DNA from: DATGJX01 sp963830545 | GTDB lineage: Bacteria > Vulcanimicrobiota > Vulcanimicrobiia > Vulcanimicrobiales > Vulcanimicrobiaceae | DNA: 64,000 nucleotides | NCBI GenBank assembly: GCA_963830545.1 | Contig: CAWHMK010000001.1 | Coordinates: 372,001 to 436,000 of the forward strand | Direction: 5' to 3' | Shown: piece by piece, positions 1-8,202 of the stretch | How the letters are laid out: each line of letters starts with the position of its first letter | Numbering within the stretch: position 1 is the first letter of the stretch | The notes under the pieces: model-generated | Database searches by the model: none | Told to the model about the DNA's origin: nothing | Seen by the model: only the letters and a program-made list of their open reading frames with translations | Translations under genes and position numbers: made by a program

Positions 1-1368
1 GAACCGATCGCCGACGAGCAGGGCGCGCGCGACGCGGCGCGGCGCTATGGGCTTCCGCTCGCCCTCAAGGCCTCCGGCGGGGGCGGCGGAAAAGGCCTCA
101 AGGTCGCGCGCACGTTGGAAGAATTGCCGTCCGCACTGGCCACGGCGCAGCGTGAAGCGGAGGCCTATTTCAAGAACGGCACGATTTACGCCGAGCGCTA
201 TTTGGACAATCCGAAGCACGTCGAGCTGCAGATACTCGCGGACAAGCATGGTGGCGTGCTGCACGTCGGCGAGCGCGATTGCTCGCTGCAGCGGCGGCAT
301 CAGAAGCTTTGGGAGGAAGCGCCGGCGATAATCTCCGACAAGGTCCGATCGGGAATGCGCGAGGCCGGTATTCGCGCGGCCAAAGCGATCGACTATGACA
401 GCGTCGGCACGATCGAGTTTCTCGTCAGTCGCGACGAGTTCTATTTCCTCGAAATGAACACGCGCATCCAGGTGGAGCACACCGTCAGCGAGATGATCAG
501 CGGCTTGGATCTGGTTCGCGAGCAGATTCGCGTCGCCGCCGGCGAGCCGCTGGGTTACGCGCAAGATGTCATCGAGTTTCGGGGCCACGCTATCGAAGGT
601 CGCGTCAACGCCGAAGATCCGGCGCACAATTTCCGTCCCGCTCCCGGCACCGTCACCACATATCGCGAACCTGCCGGACCGGGCGTGCGCATCGATTCCG
701 CCGCATATCCAGGTTTTACCGTCACGCCGGATTACGACTCGATGATTGCCAAACTCGTCGTGTGGGCTCCGGCGCGCAATCAAGCAATAGCGCGTTTGCG
801 GCGCGCGATCGACGAGTACGAAATCGCGGGCGTTCCGACGACGCTGCCGTTGCTTCGCGCGCTCTGCGATCACGAACGGGTCGCCGATGCGAGTTATGGA
901 ACGGCCACGCTCGAGGCCTTCGCAGCGGAACTGTACGCGCAAAACGGAGCTTCTGCGGGACACGGTGCGAGCGACGTATCGCAGACGGCGCGCGGCGAGC
1001 ATGCTCCGGCGGAAACGATTCGCGTCGAAGTAAACGACAAACTCTATCGCGTTCGACTCATCGACTTGCCGCCCGGCATCGCCGGTCCGACGCGCAACGA
1101 TGCGCGTAAGCCGGCGCCGCGCAGCGTTCAAAAGAAACGCGCCGTCGCGTCCGGCGGAAACGACGTGACTTCACCGATGCACGGCGTCGTAGTTGAAATG
1201 GCCGTCAAGCCGGGCGATGCCGTGCAGCAAGGCCAAGTCGTCGCGGTCGTCGAGGCGATGAAGATGATGAACGAGGTCCGCGCGCACAAATCCGGCACCG
1301 CGGGAAAAGTCCACGCCGCTGCAGGCGAGACCGTCGAGGCGCATTCCGCGCTCGTTACAATCGACTAA
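1..1368 (+). CDS. Biotin carboxylase with fused biotin carrier domain (acetyl-/propionyl-CoA carboxylase alpha), 5' truncated
   Basis: The reading frame is open from the first base, so the N-terminus lies outside the window. The visible 455 residues begin just before the glycine-rich ATP-grasp loop (KASGGGGGKG, residues 23-32), followed by the EMNTRIQVEH motif around residue 151 and the biotin-carboxylase C domain. A basic, variable linker leads to a C-terminal biotinyl domain with the AMKM motif; the biotin-accepting lysine is residue 421. The enzyme carboxylates biotin with ATP and bicarbonate and passes it to a carboxyltransferase subunit, which is not in the window. Single-chain BC-BCCP alpha subunits are typical of acyl-CoA carboxylases of the propionyl/acetyl/methylcrotonyl type. 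The methylmalonyl-CoA genes next door make propionyl-CoA the likeliest substrate; that is inference from context. Confidence 0.93.
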   Translation, partial: EPIADEQGARDAARRYGLPLALKASGGGGGKGLKVARTLEELPSALATAQREAEAYFKNGTIYAERYLDNPKHVELQILADKHGGVLHVGERDCSLQRRHQKLWEEAPAIISDKVRSGMREAGIRAAKAIDYDSVGTIEFLVSRDEFYFLEMNTRIQVEHTVSEMISGLDLVREQIRVAAGEPLGYAQDVIEFRGHAIEGRVNAEDPAHNFRPAPGTVTTYREPAGPGVRIDSAAYPGFTVTPDYDSMIAKLVVWAPARNQAIARLRRAIDEYEIAGVPTTLPLLRALCDHERVADASYGTATLEAFAAELYAQNGASAGHGASDVSQTARGEHAPAETIRVEVNDKLYRVRLIDLPPGIAGPTRNDARKPAPRSVQKKRAVASGGNDVTSPMHGVVVEMAVKPGDAVQQGQVVAVVEAMKMMNEVRAHKSGTAGKVHAAAGETVEAHSALVTID

Positions 1369-1371
1369 CGC

Positions 1372-1833
1372 TCACACCTCGATCGCAACGTTTTCGAACG
1401 ACACGTGCGCGTCCGCCACGAAGCGCCGCCCCAGTTCCTTATCCGTGCGGTGAAACGTCGCCGGATACACATGCACTTGCAGCACGTACGCGCCGGACGC
1501 GGGCACCTTCACGTTGGCGCCGTAGTGGTTCTGCTCGGGATCCCAGACGAAGGGCACGTGCGTCGAAGCAGCTTGGCCACCGCGGGCGTCCAGCAGCGTA
1601 GCAACGATATTGAGGCCGGGAATGAACCGTCCATCGAGCGCATCGTGCACGAACACGTCGAGATGCACGTTTTCGTCCTTCGGTTCTTTCCATTCCAGCA
1701 AGCCGCCGCCGAACTCGTACATGCCTTTCGCGGGCCCGGTGCGATACGAGACCTCGTAGTCACCGGCGGTCTTCTTCTCGGTGCCGCCGGGCGCGGCATC
1801 GCCGGTCTTGATCGTCAGATCCGTGTTCTGCAT
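1372..1833 (-). CDS. P19/Tp34-type iron transport family protein, no visible export signal
   Basis: About 153 residues from the ATG at 1833. A longer frame upstream would run into the divergent mutase gene and reads as arginine-rich noise. The motif HYGANVKVPASG followed by a THFHRTDKE-like stretch (HRTDKE, then RRF) resembles the periplasmic P19/Tp34 iron-transport family, beta-sandwich metal-binding proteins that work with FTR1-type permeases. Family members are normally exported, but this protein begins MQNTDLTIKTG and has no signal peptide, and no permease lies nearby. It converges on the carboxylase gene with a 3-base gap. Family assignment rests on remembered motif similarity; function in iron uptake is uncertain. 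Confidence 0.6.
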   Translation of the reverse strand: MQNTDLTIKTGDAAPGGTEKKTAGDYEVSYRTGPAKGMYEFGGGLLEWKEPKDENVHLDVFVHDALDGRFIPGLNIVATLLDARGGQAASTHVPFVWDPEQNHYGANVKVPASGAYVLQVHVYPATFHRTDKELGRRFVADAHVSFENVAIEV

Positions 1834-1904
1834 GCTACGAAGATTCCCACAGCTGCCGCAAGACCCGCGGATGAGCGGCCCCTTGCGTCGAAGCCGTAGC
1901 ACCG

Positions 1905-3485
1905 ATGGCTCGCATCGAAAACGCCAGCGGCATTCCAATCCGGCAGGTATACGACCGGGCGGAAGGCCGCGCTCGCCAAGCCGAAGAGCCCGGGCAGTTC
2001 CCCTTCACGCGCGGAGTGCGAAACGACATGTATCGCGGCCGCCTGTGGACGATGCGCCAATACGCCGGCTTTGCAACTGCCGCCGAATCGAACGCGCGCT
2101 ACCGCTATTTGCTCGAGCGGGGGACGACCGGTTTGTCCGTCGCGTTCGATCTGCCCACGCAGCTCGGCTACGATTCCGACGCGCCGCAAGCCCGCGGCGA
2201 GGTCGGGAAAGTCGGCGTCGCGATCGACAGCGTCGCCGACATGGAAGCGCTTTTCGATGCGATACCGCTCGAAGAAGTCACCGTGTCCATGACGATCAAC
2301 GCGCCCGCATCGATCATTTTGTCGATGCTGCTGGCCGTGGCGCGCCGTCGCGGCATCGCGTTCGACAAACTGGGCGGAACGATCCAAAACGACGTGCTCA
2401 AAGAGTACGTCGCGCGCGGAACGTACATCTATCCGCCCAAGCCATCGATGCGTCTGGTTACCGATGTGATGGCGTATTGCGCCCTGGAAGTTCCGCAGTG
2501 GAACACGATCTCGATCTCCGGATACCACATTCGTGAAGCGGGCTCGACTGCGCTTGAAGAAATTGCATTTACGCTCTCCAACGGCAAGGCATACCTGCGC
2601 GCTGCGCGCGAGGCCGGAATCGATCTCGACACGATCGCGCCGCGGCTCTCCTTTTTCTGGAACGCCCACAACGATCTCTTCGAAGAGGTCGCGAAATTCC
2701 GCGCCGCCCGCTATCTATGGGCGCACATCACGCGCGACGAGTTCGGCTGCAAGGACCGGCGCTCGCAAACGCTGCGCTTTCACACGCAAACGGCCGGCTC
2801 GACGCTCACGGCGCAGGAGCCGGAAAACAACGTCGTGCGCGTCACCCTTCAGGCGCTGGCGGCCGTGCTGGGCGGCACGCAGTCGCTGCATACGAACGGT
2901 AAAGACGAAGCGCTTGCGCTTCCAACGGCGGAGGCGGCGAAACTCGCGTTGCGCACGCAGCAGATCATCGGCTACGAAAGCGGCGTCGCGGATGTAGTGG
3001 ATCCGCTTGCGGGCTCGTATTACGTCGAAACGCTGACGAACGAATTGATCGACCGAGCGCAGGAACTCATCCGCGAAGTCGACGATCTGGGCGGCAGCAT
3101 CGCGGCGATCGAAAGCGGCTGGATGCAGTCGCGCATCGCGGATTCCGCGTATCGAGCGCAGCAGGCCATAGAAAGCGGCGAACAAGCCGTCGTCGGGGTG
3201 AACAAATTCGCAGAGCCGGGAAGCGGTGCGGCGACGATCCCGCTACAGCGCATCGAAGACGCGGTCGAGCACGCCCAAGCCGCACGGTTGAAGACGTTTC
3301 GAGGGAGCCGCGATTCCGTGCTGGTCGAAAAGCGATTGGAAGCGGTACGCGTGGCGGCCAAAGGCAGCGAGAACCTCATGCCGCTATTCATCGATGCGGT
3401 CGATGCCGGCGCGACGCTGGGAGAAGTTTGCAACGTGCTGCGCGACGTATTCGGAATATACCGCGCGCCCGAGGTCGTCGCCTAG
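1905..3485 (+). CDS. mcmA1: Methylmalonyl-CoA mutase, large (catalytic) subunit, without B12 domain
   Basis: The 526-residue protein covers the substrate-binding TIM barrel of coenzyme-B12-dependent acyl-CoA mutases: FPFTRGVRNDMYRGRLWTMRQYAGF near the N-terminus, the GLSVAFDLPTQLG segment, MTINAPA, RLSFFWNAHNDLFEEVAKFRAAR and QTLRFHTQTAG. It stops after the barrel, with no cobalamin domain (DxHxxG...SxL...GG). The mutase must therefore pair with a separate small B12-binding subunit, as in archaeal and many bacterial two-subunit enzymes; none is visible here. The reaction interconverts (R)-methylmalonyl-CoA and succinyl-CoA. The epimerase gene follows with a one-base overlap. The sequence alone does not exclude a related mutase such as isobutyryl-CoA or ethylmalonyl-CoA mutase. 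Confidence 0.93.
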   Translation: MARIENASGIPIRQVYDRAEGRARQAEEPGQFPFTRGVRNDMYRGRLWTMRQYAGFATAAESNARYRYLLERGTTGLSVAFDLPTQLGYDSDAPQARGEVGKVGVAIDSVADMEALFDAIPLEEVTVSMTINAPASIILSMLLAVARRRGIAFDKLGGTIQNDVLKEYVARGTYIYPPKPSMRLVTDVMAYCALEVPQWNTISISGYHIREAGSTALEEIAFTLSNGKAYLRAAREAGIDLDTIAPRLSFFWNAHNDLFEEVAKFRAARYLWAHITRDEFGCKDRRSQTLRFHTQTAGSTLTAQEPENNVVRVTLQALAAVLGGTQSLHTNGKDEALALPTAEAAKLALRTQQIIGYESGVADVVDPLAGSYYVETLTNELIDRAQELIREVDDLGGSIAAIESGWMQSRIADSAYRAQQAIESGEQAVVGVNKFAEPGSGAATIPLQRIEDAVEHAQAARLKTFRGSRDSVLVEKRLEAVRVAAKGSENLMPLFIDAVDAGATLGEVCNVLRDVFGIYRAPEVVA

Positions 3486-3880
3486 TGCGCATCGATCACG
3501 TTGCCATCGTCGTAAAGGATCTCGAACGCACCATCGATCTCTACGTGCGGACTTTGGGCTTCGTGCAGGTTTACCGCGAGACCGTCGCGGATCAAGGCGT
3601 CGAAGCGGTCGGGCTGCAGGCCGGAGACTCGATCGTCGAACTGCTCAGACCGCTCGACGAGACATCGCCGATTGCAAAGTACCGAGGCGATGCGGATACC
3701 AAACTCCATCATACGGCATATCGCGTCGCGGACTTGGAAGCGGAACTCGCGCGCTTGAAAGCGGCCGGTGTGCGGCTGATCGACGAACGACCGCGAAAAG
3801 GCGCACACGGGAATCTGATTGCATTCCTGCATCCAAAAAGCACGGCGGGCGTGCTCATCGAACTCTGTCAGCTCGCGTAG
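3485..3880 (+). CDS. mce: Methylmalonyl-CoA epimerase
   Basis: The GTG start shares its first base with the TAG stop of the mutase, so the two are translationally coupled. The 131-residue product is a single vicinal-oxygen-chelate domain: HVAIVVKDLERTIDLY at the start (metal His 5), LHHTAYRV in the middle, and a C-terminal VLIELCQ supplying the conserved Glu. The enzyme epimerises (S)- to (R)-methylmalonyl-CoA, linking the biotin carboxylase product to the mutase. Carboxylase, mutase and epimerase on the same strand make a compact propionyl-CoA-to-succinyl-CoA module. A longer reading with an upstream start would overlap the mutase by 58 bases and is not favoured. Confidence 0.92.
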   Translation: MRIDHVAIVVKDLERTIDLYVRTLGFVQVYRETVADQGVEAVGLQAGDSIVELLRPLDETSPIAKYRGDADTKLHHTAYRVADLEAELARLKAAGVRLIDERPRKGAHGNLIAFLHPKSTAGVLIELCQLA

Positions 3881-3886
3881 CGGCGG

Positions 3887-4459
3887 CTAATACGGGACGC
3901 CTTTCGCGCGCTGCGCCTGAAACGCTTGCATATACCAGTAAAATTCGTCGAAAAACCGCTTCGAATGATCGCGAAAAGCGGGGTCCGTCGGCTCGCCGTC
4001 ATCGGTGAATGCGGTGCGGATGTCCGGCACCGGCAAGGTCGACGGAATCGACGGCATGCCGAGTTCGCCGAGCGTCATGCGAAGCTGCATCGCGGCGCGC
4101 ACGCCACCGAACCGGCCGCCGGAATACGAGATGATGGCGGACGGACGCCAAAAATACTCTTCCAAGAAATAGTCGAGAAGATTTTTGAGCGCAGGCGGTA
4201 TGCCATGGTTGTATTCGCCGCTCACGATCGCGAAGCCGTCGGCGCGGCGGTACAAATCGGCCAGTTCTTCGAGCACCTGCGGCGCTTTGCCGGAAGCGTA
4301 ATCGGAATACTGCATTTCGAGCAATGGAAGTTTGTGCTCGAGCGGATCCACGAGTGTGGAGCTGCAGGCAAGGCGAGCGAGCTCCTTCTGCACGAAGCGT
4401 GCGAGTTTGATGCCTTGGCGTTCCACGCGTACCGAGCCGAAGATCACCGGCACGTTCAT
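3887..4459 (-). CDS. NADPH-dependent FMN reductase-like flavodoxin-fold oxidoreductase
   Basis: A protein of about 190 residues with the flavodoxin-fold reductase pattern: an N-terminal phosphate-binding loop (VIFGSVRVERQG), the SGEYNHGIPPALKNLLDY motif that contacts FMN, and a second flavin-contacting loop (SYSGGRFGG). Members reduce FMN, quinones, azo dyes or chromate with NAD(P)H in the cytoplasm. The start is taken at the internal ATG (4459) directly before the strand entering the nucleotide loop; an ATG five codons upstream is possible. It is transcribed towards the epimerase gene and is divergent from the deacetylase gene. The physiological substrate cannot be read from sequence. Confidence 0.88.
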   Translation of the reverse strand: MNVPVIFGSVRVERQGIKLARFVQKELARLACSSTLVDPLEHKLPLLEMQYSDYASGKAPQVLEELADLYRRADGFAIVSGEYNHGIPPALKNLLDYFLEEYFWRPSAIISYSGGRFGGVRAAMQLRMTLGELGMPSIPSTLPVPDIRTAFTDDGEPTDPAFRDHSKRFFDEFYWYMQAFQAQRAKGVPY

Positions 4460-4497
4460 GAAGGCACGGTTCACCGTGGTGCGCGAAAATACTGCGC

Positions 4498-5412
4498 ATG
4501 GGTCGAAAGCGATCGCGTAAGCGGCGGGGTAATCCGGCAGCGCTGGTGGTATTTGCGCTGCTCATTGCAGCCGTCGTGATCTGGGCGATATATCCGCGGC
4601 GGACGCACCGTCCGGCACCGCATAGAACGATAGCGTTGTCCACCGGGACACCGGAACCATCATCGGCGGCAGCGACGGTATCGCCGTCTCCGGCGGCGAG
4701 CCTACCCCCATCGCCTCCGGCGCGGCCGCTGCAATCGCCGAGCGCATCCGGCGGCCCAGTGCAAGTCGCGATCATCATCGACGACTGCGGACAATGGCTC
4801 GACACGGAACGCGCGCTGATCGCGCTGCCCATTCCGGTCACGATGTCGGTGTTGCCGCACGTGCGCTACACCGCGCGCATCGCGCAGGAAGCTGCGGATG
4901 CAGGCAAAGGTGTGATGCTGCATTTGCCGATGGAACCGCTCTCGCACATCTATCCCGGACCAGGCGAGATCAAGGACGCAATGACGGACGAACAGGTGAC
5001 GAAACAGACCGAGGACGACGTCGCGCAAGTCCCGCTCGCCAAAGGCGTGAACAACCACGAGGGCAGCGAAGCGAGCGCCGACGATCGCGTCATGAAAGAC
5101 GTCATCGCCGTGATGAAGGAACACGACCTGTTTTTCGTCGATTCGCGGACGAACGCAAAGAGCGTCGGGCAAAGCGTTGCGCAAGACGAAGGCGTACCGA
5201 GTGCAAAACGCGACGTGTTTCTCGACGACGAAGCCGACGTAGCCTACACCGAGGCCATGCTCGAGCGCGCCGTCGCGATTGCAAAACGCAATGGTTCAGC
5301 CATCGCCATCGGGCACCCCAAACCCACAACGCTTGCGGCCATTCGCGACCTGTATCCGAAAATGCAGGCGGAAGGCGTGCAATTCGTGTTAGCCGAGAGT
5401 CTGGTTCACTAA
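4498..5412 (+). CDS. Divergent polysaccharide deacetylase family protein (YibQ-like), membrane-anchored
   Basis: 304 residues. A short basic start (MGRKRSRKRRGN) precedes one transmembrane helix (about residues 14-33), then a Ser/Pro/Ala-rich linker (about 40-90), then the divergent deacetylase NodB-like barrel beginning VAIIIDDCGQW. Visible family motifs are the IIDD metal-site start, LHLPMEP, KGVNNHEGS, FFVDSRT and AIAIGHP. The domain therefore sits outside the cytoplasmic membrane on a flexible stalk. The family is related to carbohydrate esterase 4, but its substrate is not established, so no activity is assigned. Downstream comes a repeat element (5413-5507) and the convergent DUF4127 gene. 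Confidence 0.87.
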   Translation: MGRKRSRKRRGNPAALVVFALLIAAVVIWAIYPRRTHRPAPHRTIALSTGTPEPSSAAATVSPSPAASLPPSPPARPLQSPSASGGPVQVAIIIDDCGQWLDTERALIALPIPVTMSVLPHVRYTARIAQEAADAGKGVMLHLPMEPLSHIYPGPGEIKDAMTDEQVTKQTEDDVAQVPLAKGVNNHEGSEASADDRVMKDVIAVMKEHDLFFVDSRTNAKSVGQSVAQDEGVPSAKRDVFLDDEADVAYTEAMLERAVAIAKRNGSAIAIGHPKPTTLAAIRDLYPKMQAEGVQFVLAESLVH

Positions 5413-5507
5413 GGCCCCTCGACAAGCTCGGGGTCGTTCGACGAGCTCAGGATGACAAAGCGCGACACGCTCAGATGACACCGAGTTCGGCAGGCTCACG
5501 ATGGGAA
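5413..5507. repeat. Intergenic tandem repeat of a roughly 24-bp unit (copy 1)
   Basis: Directly after the deacetylase stop, four degenerate copies of a unit of about 24 bp centred on TTCGACAAGCTCA followed by an ATGACA-like end. The first 22 bases match those of the second copy at 56740, including the CCCCTCGACAAGCTCGGGG core, itself an inverted repeat able to form a short hairpin. It lies between two convergent genes, where it could act as a transcription-end or nucleoid element. Similar AAGCTC-containing intergenic repeats occur in many unrelated bacterial genomes. Confidence 0.8.
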
Positions 5508-5514
5508 AGTGGGA

Positions 5515-7035
5515 CTAAAGATCCGGAGCGAGTGCTGCGTCGATTTCCGTTTCGAACGTGCGATTCCACGGCAGTGTCACGTTCATCGCCGCGATGTGAT
5601 AGCCGGGATCGAGCTGCGCGAGAATTTGCGCGCCGCGGTTCCACAACGCGGCGCGGTTGAACGCCGCAACCGGTGCAATCTGCTCGGGAAGCACGTACGT
5701 GTGATCTTCTACGCCTCGTTCGCTCAGCAAGGCGTTGAGCTGCGGGCGCACGTAGTCGTGAAACGCGTAATCGTCCAGGATGCGGTCGAACGTGAACTCT
5801 TTGTGCGCGAGAGCGTCATACGTTCCCGTACGTCTGCCCGCTCCGGCCGCCACCGCTTCGGCTACCGCCGTACCGACCGTGTTGGCGTTGGTATTCCACG
5901 ATGAATACGCGTCCAATTTGGCCGCCACGCCGGTGCCGAGCAGATCCTCCGCGAAGCGCGCTTGGTCGCCGAACGAATTTTCCAAAAACGTCAGATCGGC
6001 AAATGCGACGGAGGTTCCGGCTTGCTCTTCACTTTGCATCGCGGCGATCAGAGCGGAGTCTTCGGCCGACGTCGAGTGCGGGACGCGCACGTACAGCACG
6101 ATATCCGGCTGCGTCTCCACGCGTACTCCGCCGCAAAGATTGATGAGCGAGCCGATGGCGACGTCGATCGGCGCGTATTCGAGCGGGTCATCGTACGAAC
6201 CGCCGTCCGGCCGCGAGTAGCGGACTGCGACGCGCGGCGTCCAGTGCGCGCCGAGCGCCAGCGCATGCGCGACCATCGCCATGCCGAGTTCGTCCGCGCC
6301 GGGTTCTATCGAGACGCGGTCGCCGAGATTTTGCTCGCGAACGGCCGCCTGCAATGCTGCAACATCCTTTAGATGAAGCCCGACCGCGCCGGCATCGTCT
6401 TGACCCAGCACCAGCGCGTCGGCGTCGTTTTCTCCCGTGAGTTTCACCGCCAGGAGATCCACAGCCAAATTTCGCGCGCGCGTATCGAGATACGCCTGCA
6501 GCGTCGCATCACCGATGAGTTCGCGCAGGTGCGCGGCGCGAGCGGTCTCACTCGGCAGCGGCGGGTCGTGCAGATTCGCGTATTCCTGCAGGTACTCCCA
6601 AACAGGATATGACGCGAAGAAATTTTTCGCGGGCCCGAGCGCCGGAACGCCTGTCGGCGCGAGCCGCATCACCGTCCCGAACGCGCCGATCCAGCCGTGC
6701 GGATGCAGCCGCCGCAGCGTGCGCAATTCTTGCAAGCGGAAATATGCGTCCGCATACGTCACACCCGGCACTCGCGATGCAACCAATCCGCCATACGCGA
6801 GCATATCGGTCGAAACGACTACGTCGTCCGCTCGCCGCGCCTGCGGCCCGTTGAGCCAGGCGATGATTGCATCGGGCCGGCCGAAATCGAGATACTTTCC
6901 AAGAAGCGCTTGGCGCGGTTCGACGATCGCGGCGCCGGCGATCTGCCCGAGCATCTGCGGCAACTGGCGCGTCACCGGGCGATCGTCCAAGGGCACGAAT
7001 GCTATCAGGGCAAAAAAAAGCGCCGCGAGTTTCAC
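5515..7035 (-). CDS. DUF4127 family protein, exported
   Basis: 506 residues from a GTG start. The N-terminus (MKLAALFFALIAFVPLDDRPVT) merges a hydrophobic signal-like segment with the family's PLDDRPV motif; other visible signature segments are STDMLAYGGLVASR, GQDDAGA, GADELGM, and SSWNTNANTVG near residue 385. These match DUF4127, a family of about 500 residues found in Firmicutes and other bacteria with no established biochemical role. The conserved acidic and histidine positions suggest a hydrolase-like fold, but that is speculation. The gene is convergent with the deacetylase across the repeat and is followed upstream on the same strand by the small membrane protein gene. Confidence 0.85.
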   Translation of the reverse strand: MKLAALFFALIAFVPLDDRPVTRQLPQMLGQIAGAAIVEPRQALLGKYLDFGRPDAIIAWLNGPQARRADDVVVSTDMLAYGGLVASRVPGVTYADAYFRLQELRTLRRLHPHGWIGAFGTVMRLAPTGVPALGPAKNFFASYPVWEYLQEYANLHDPPLPSETARAAHLRELIGDATLQAYLDTRARNLAVDLLAVKLTGENDADALVLGQDDAGAVGLHLKDVAALQAAVREQNLGDRVSIEPGADELGMAMVAHALALGAHWTPRVAVRYSRPDGGSYDDPLEYAPIDVAIGSLINLCGGVRVETQPDIVLYVRVPHSTSAEDSALIAAMQSEEQAGTSVAFADLTFLENSFGDQARFAEDLLGTGVAAKLDAYSSWNTNANTVGTAVAEAVAAGAGRRTGTYDALAHKEFTFDRILDDYAFHDYVRPQLNALLSERGVEDHTYVLPEQIAPVAAFNRAALWNRGAQILAQLDPGYHIAAMNVTLPWNRTFETEIDAALAPDL

Positions 7036-7057
7036 GTCACGACGCTTTTTCGCGTCT

Positions 7058-7225
7058 TTAGACGGTGGCGCCTCGTCCTCTGAGCAGGTTCACGAAGATC
7101 AGCACCACTGCGATTGCGAAGAGTATCCAGATCCAACCCGCCAGAAAATGAAGGATAAGACCCGCTATCCAGATGGCGAACAAAATGACGATGATGGTCC
7201 ACAGGATTCCGGCGAGAGCAGCCAT
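7058..7225 (-). CDS. Small hydrophobic membrane protein (lmo0937/DUF5670-like)
   Basis: A 55-residue protein starting at the ATG at 7225, chosen because AAAGGAG stands five bases upstream. It consists almost entirely of two transmembrane helices joined by a Gly-Trp turn (about residues 6-26 and 29-47), with a short basic tail (NLLRGRGATV). This composition matches the tiny lmo0937-type membrane proteins widespread in soil bacteria, often induced by stress; no molecular function is known. It lies 22 bases upstream of the DUF4127 start on the same strand and may be co-transcribed with it. Confidence 0.75.
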   Translation of the reverse strand: MAALAGILWTIIVILFAIWIAGLILHFLAGWIWILFAIAVVLIFVNLLRGRGATV

Positions 7226-7306
7226 TGTTTCTCCTTTCAGCGCAACACTCGGCACTCAAGCGATTGACGTTTCACTTTCGTCCGGCTGCTAACACCATAC
7301 CCACTC

Positions 7307-8198
7307 TCAGCTCAAGCTTGCTCGAAGCGATCCGCCGCTCGCCTGAAGCAGATGCCGCGCGCCCTCCGCACTCACAGACCTACGCTGCATGACCACCGCG
7401 ATTTTGACGTTGCCTCCCGCGCGCTCCAAAAGATCGCCCGCATGCCGCTCGTCGACCGCAGCCAGATGCATCACCAGCCGGAGCGCCCGCCTGCGAAGTT
7501 TTTTGTTGGTCGCAACGACGTCGACCATGAGGTTGTCGTGCACTTTTCCCAGCCGCACCATCACGGCGGTCGAAAGCGTATTGAGCAGAATCTTCTGCGA
7601 CGTGCCGGCTTTCAATCGCGTCGAACCCGTCAGCGGCTCGGGTCCCGTCGAAAGCACGATGCCCAAATCGCAACTTTGAGGAAGGGGCGCATCCGCGCTA
7701 TTCGCGACACCCAGCGTCCATGCGCCCACCGCTCGCGCCGCACGGACCGCACCGAGAACGAACGGCGCACCGCCGCTCGCACTGATGCCGACGACTGCAT
7801 CGCCGGCCGCAACGTGATCGCGCATTTCGCGCTCGCCCGCTTCGGGATCGTCTTCCGCGCCTTCAATTGCGCGCGTGAGCGCTCCGATTCCGCCGGCAAT
7901 GTGCGCGCACACCAGCCGGGGATCGGTGCCGAACGTCGGCGGCATTTCGGAGGCGTCGAGGAATCCCAGCCGGCCGCTCGTTCCGGCGCCGACGTAATGC
8001 AGACGGCCGCCGGCGCGTAATCGCGAACTGATTTCGTCAACGGCTTTCGCGAGCGGTTCGCTCACGGCGCCGACCGCTTCGACTGCGGCACGCTGCTCGC
8101 GCGGCGAGAATCCGAACCAGTTCGTTCGTCGGCATTTCATCCAAGCCGGACGTTCGCGGATTGATCGCCTCGGTTTGCGGAAGCTGCGGATCGATCAC
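7307..8198 (-). CDS. murQ: N-acetylmuramic acid 6-phosphate etherase MurQ (reading frame interrupted)
   Basis: MurQ cleaves the lactyl ether of MurNAc-6-phosphate to GlcNAc-6-phosphate and D-lactate in the cytoplasm. Most of the protein is one frame: GRLHYVGAGTSGRLGFLDASEMPPTFG (SIS-domain sugar-phosphate loop), GISASGGAPFV, and LKAGTSQKILLNTLSTAVMVRLGKV. The conserved N-terminus (LPQTEAINPRTSGLDEMPTNELVRIL) lies in another frame, beginning at a GTG at 8198. The frames join if one extra base at about 8097-8106 is removed, giving a full-length protein of about 296 residues. The GTG start is 4 bases after the kinase stop. It is the last gene of the recycling operon. Indel error or recent pseudogene are the alternatives. 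Confidence 0.9.
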
Positions 8199-8202
8199 GC
8201 TT

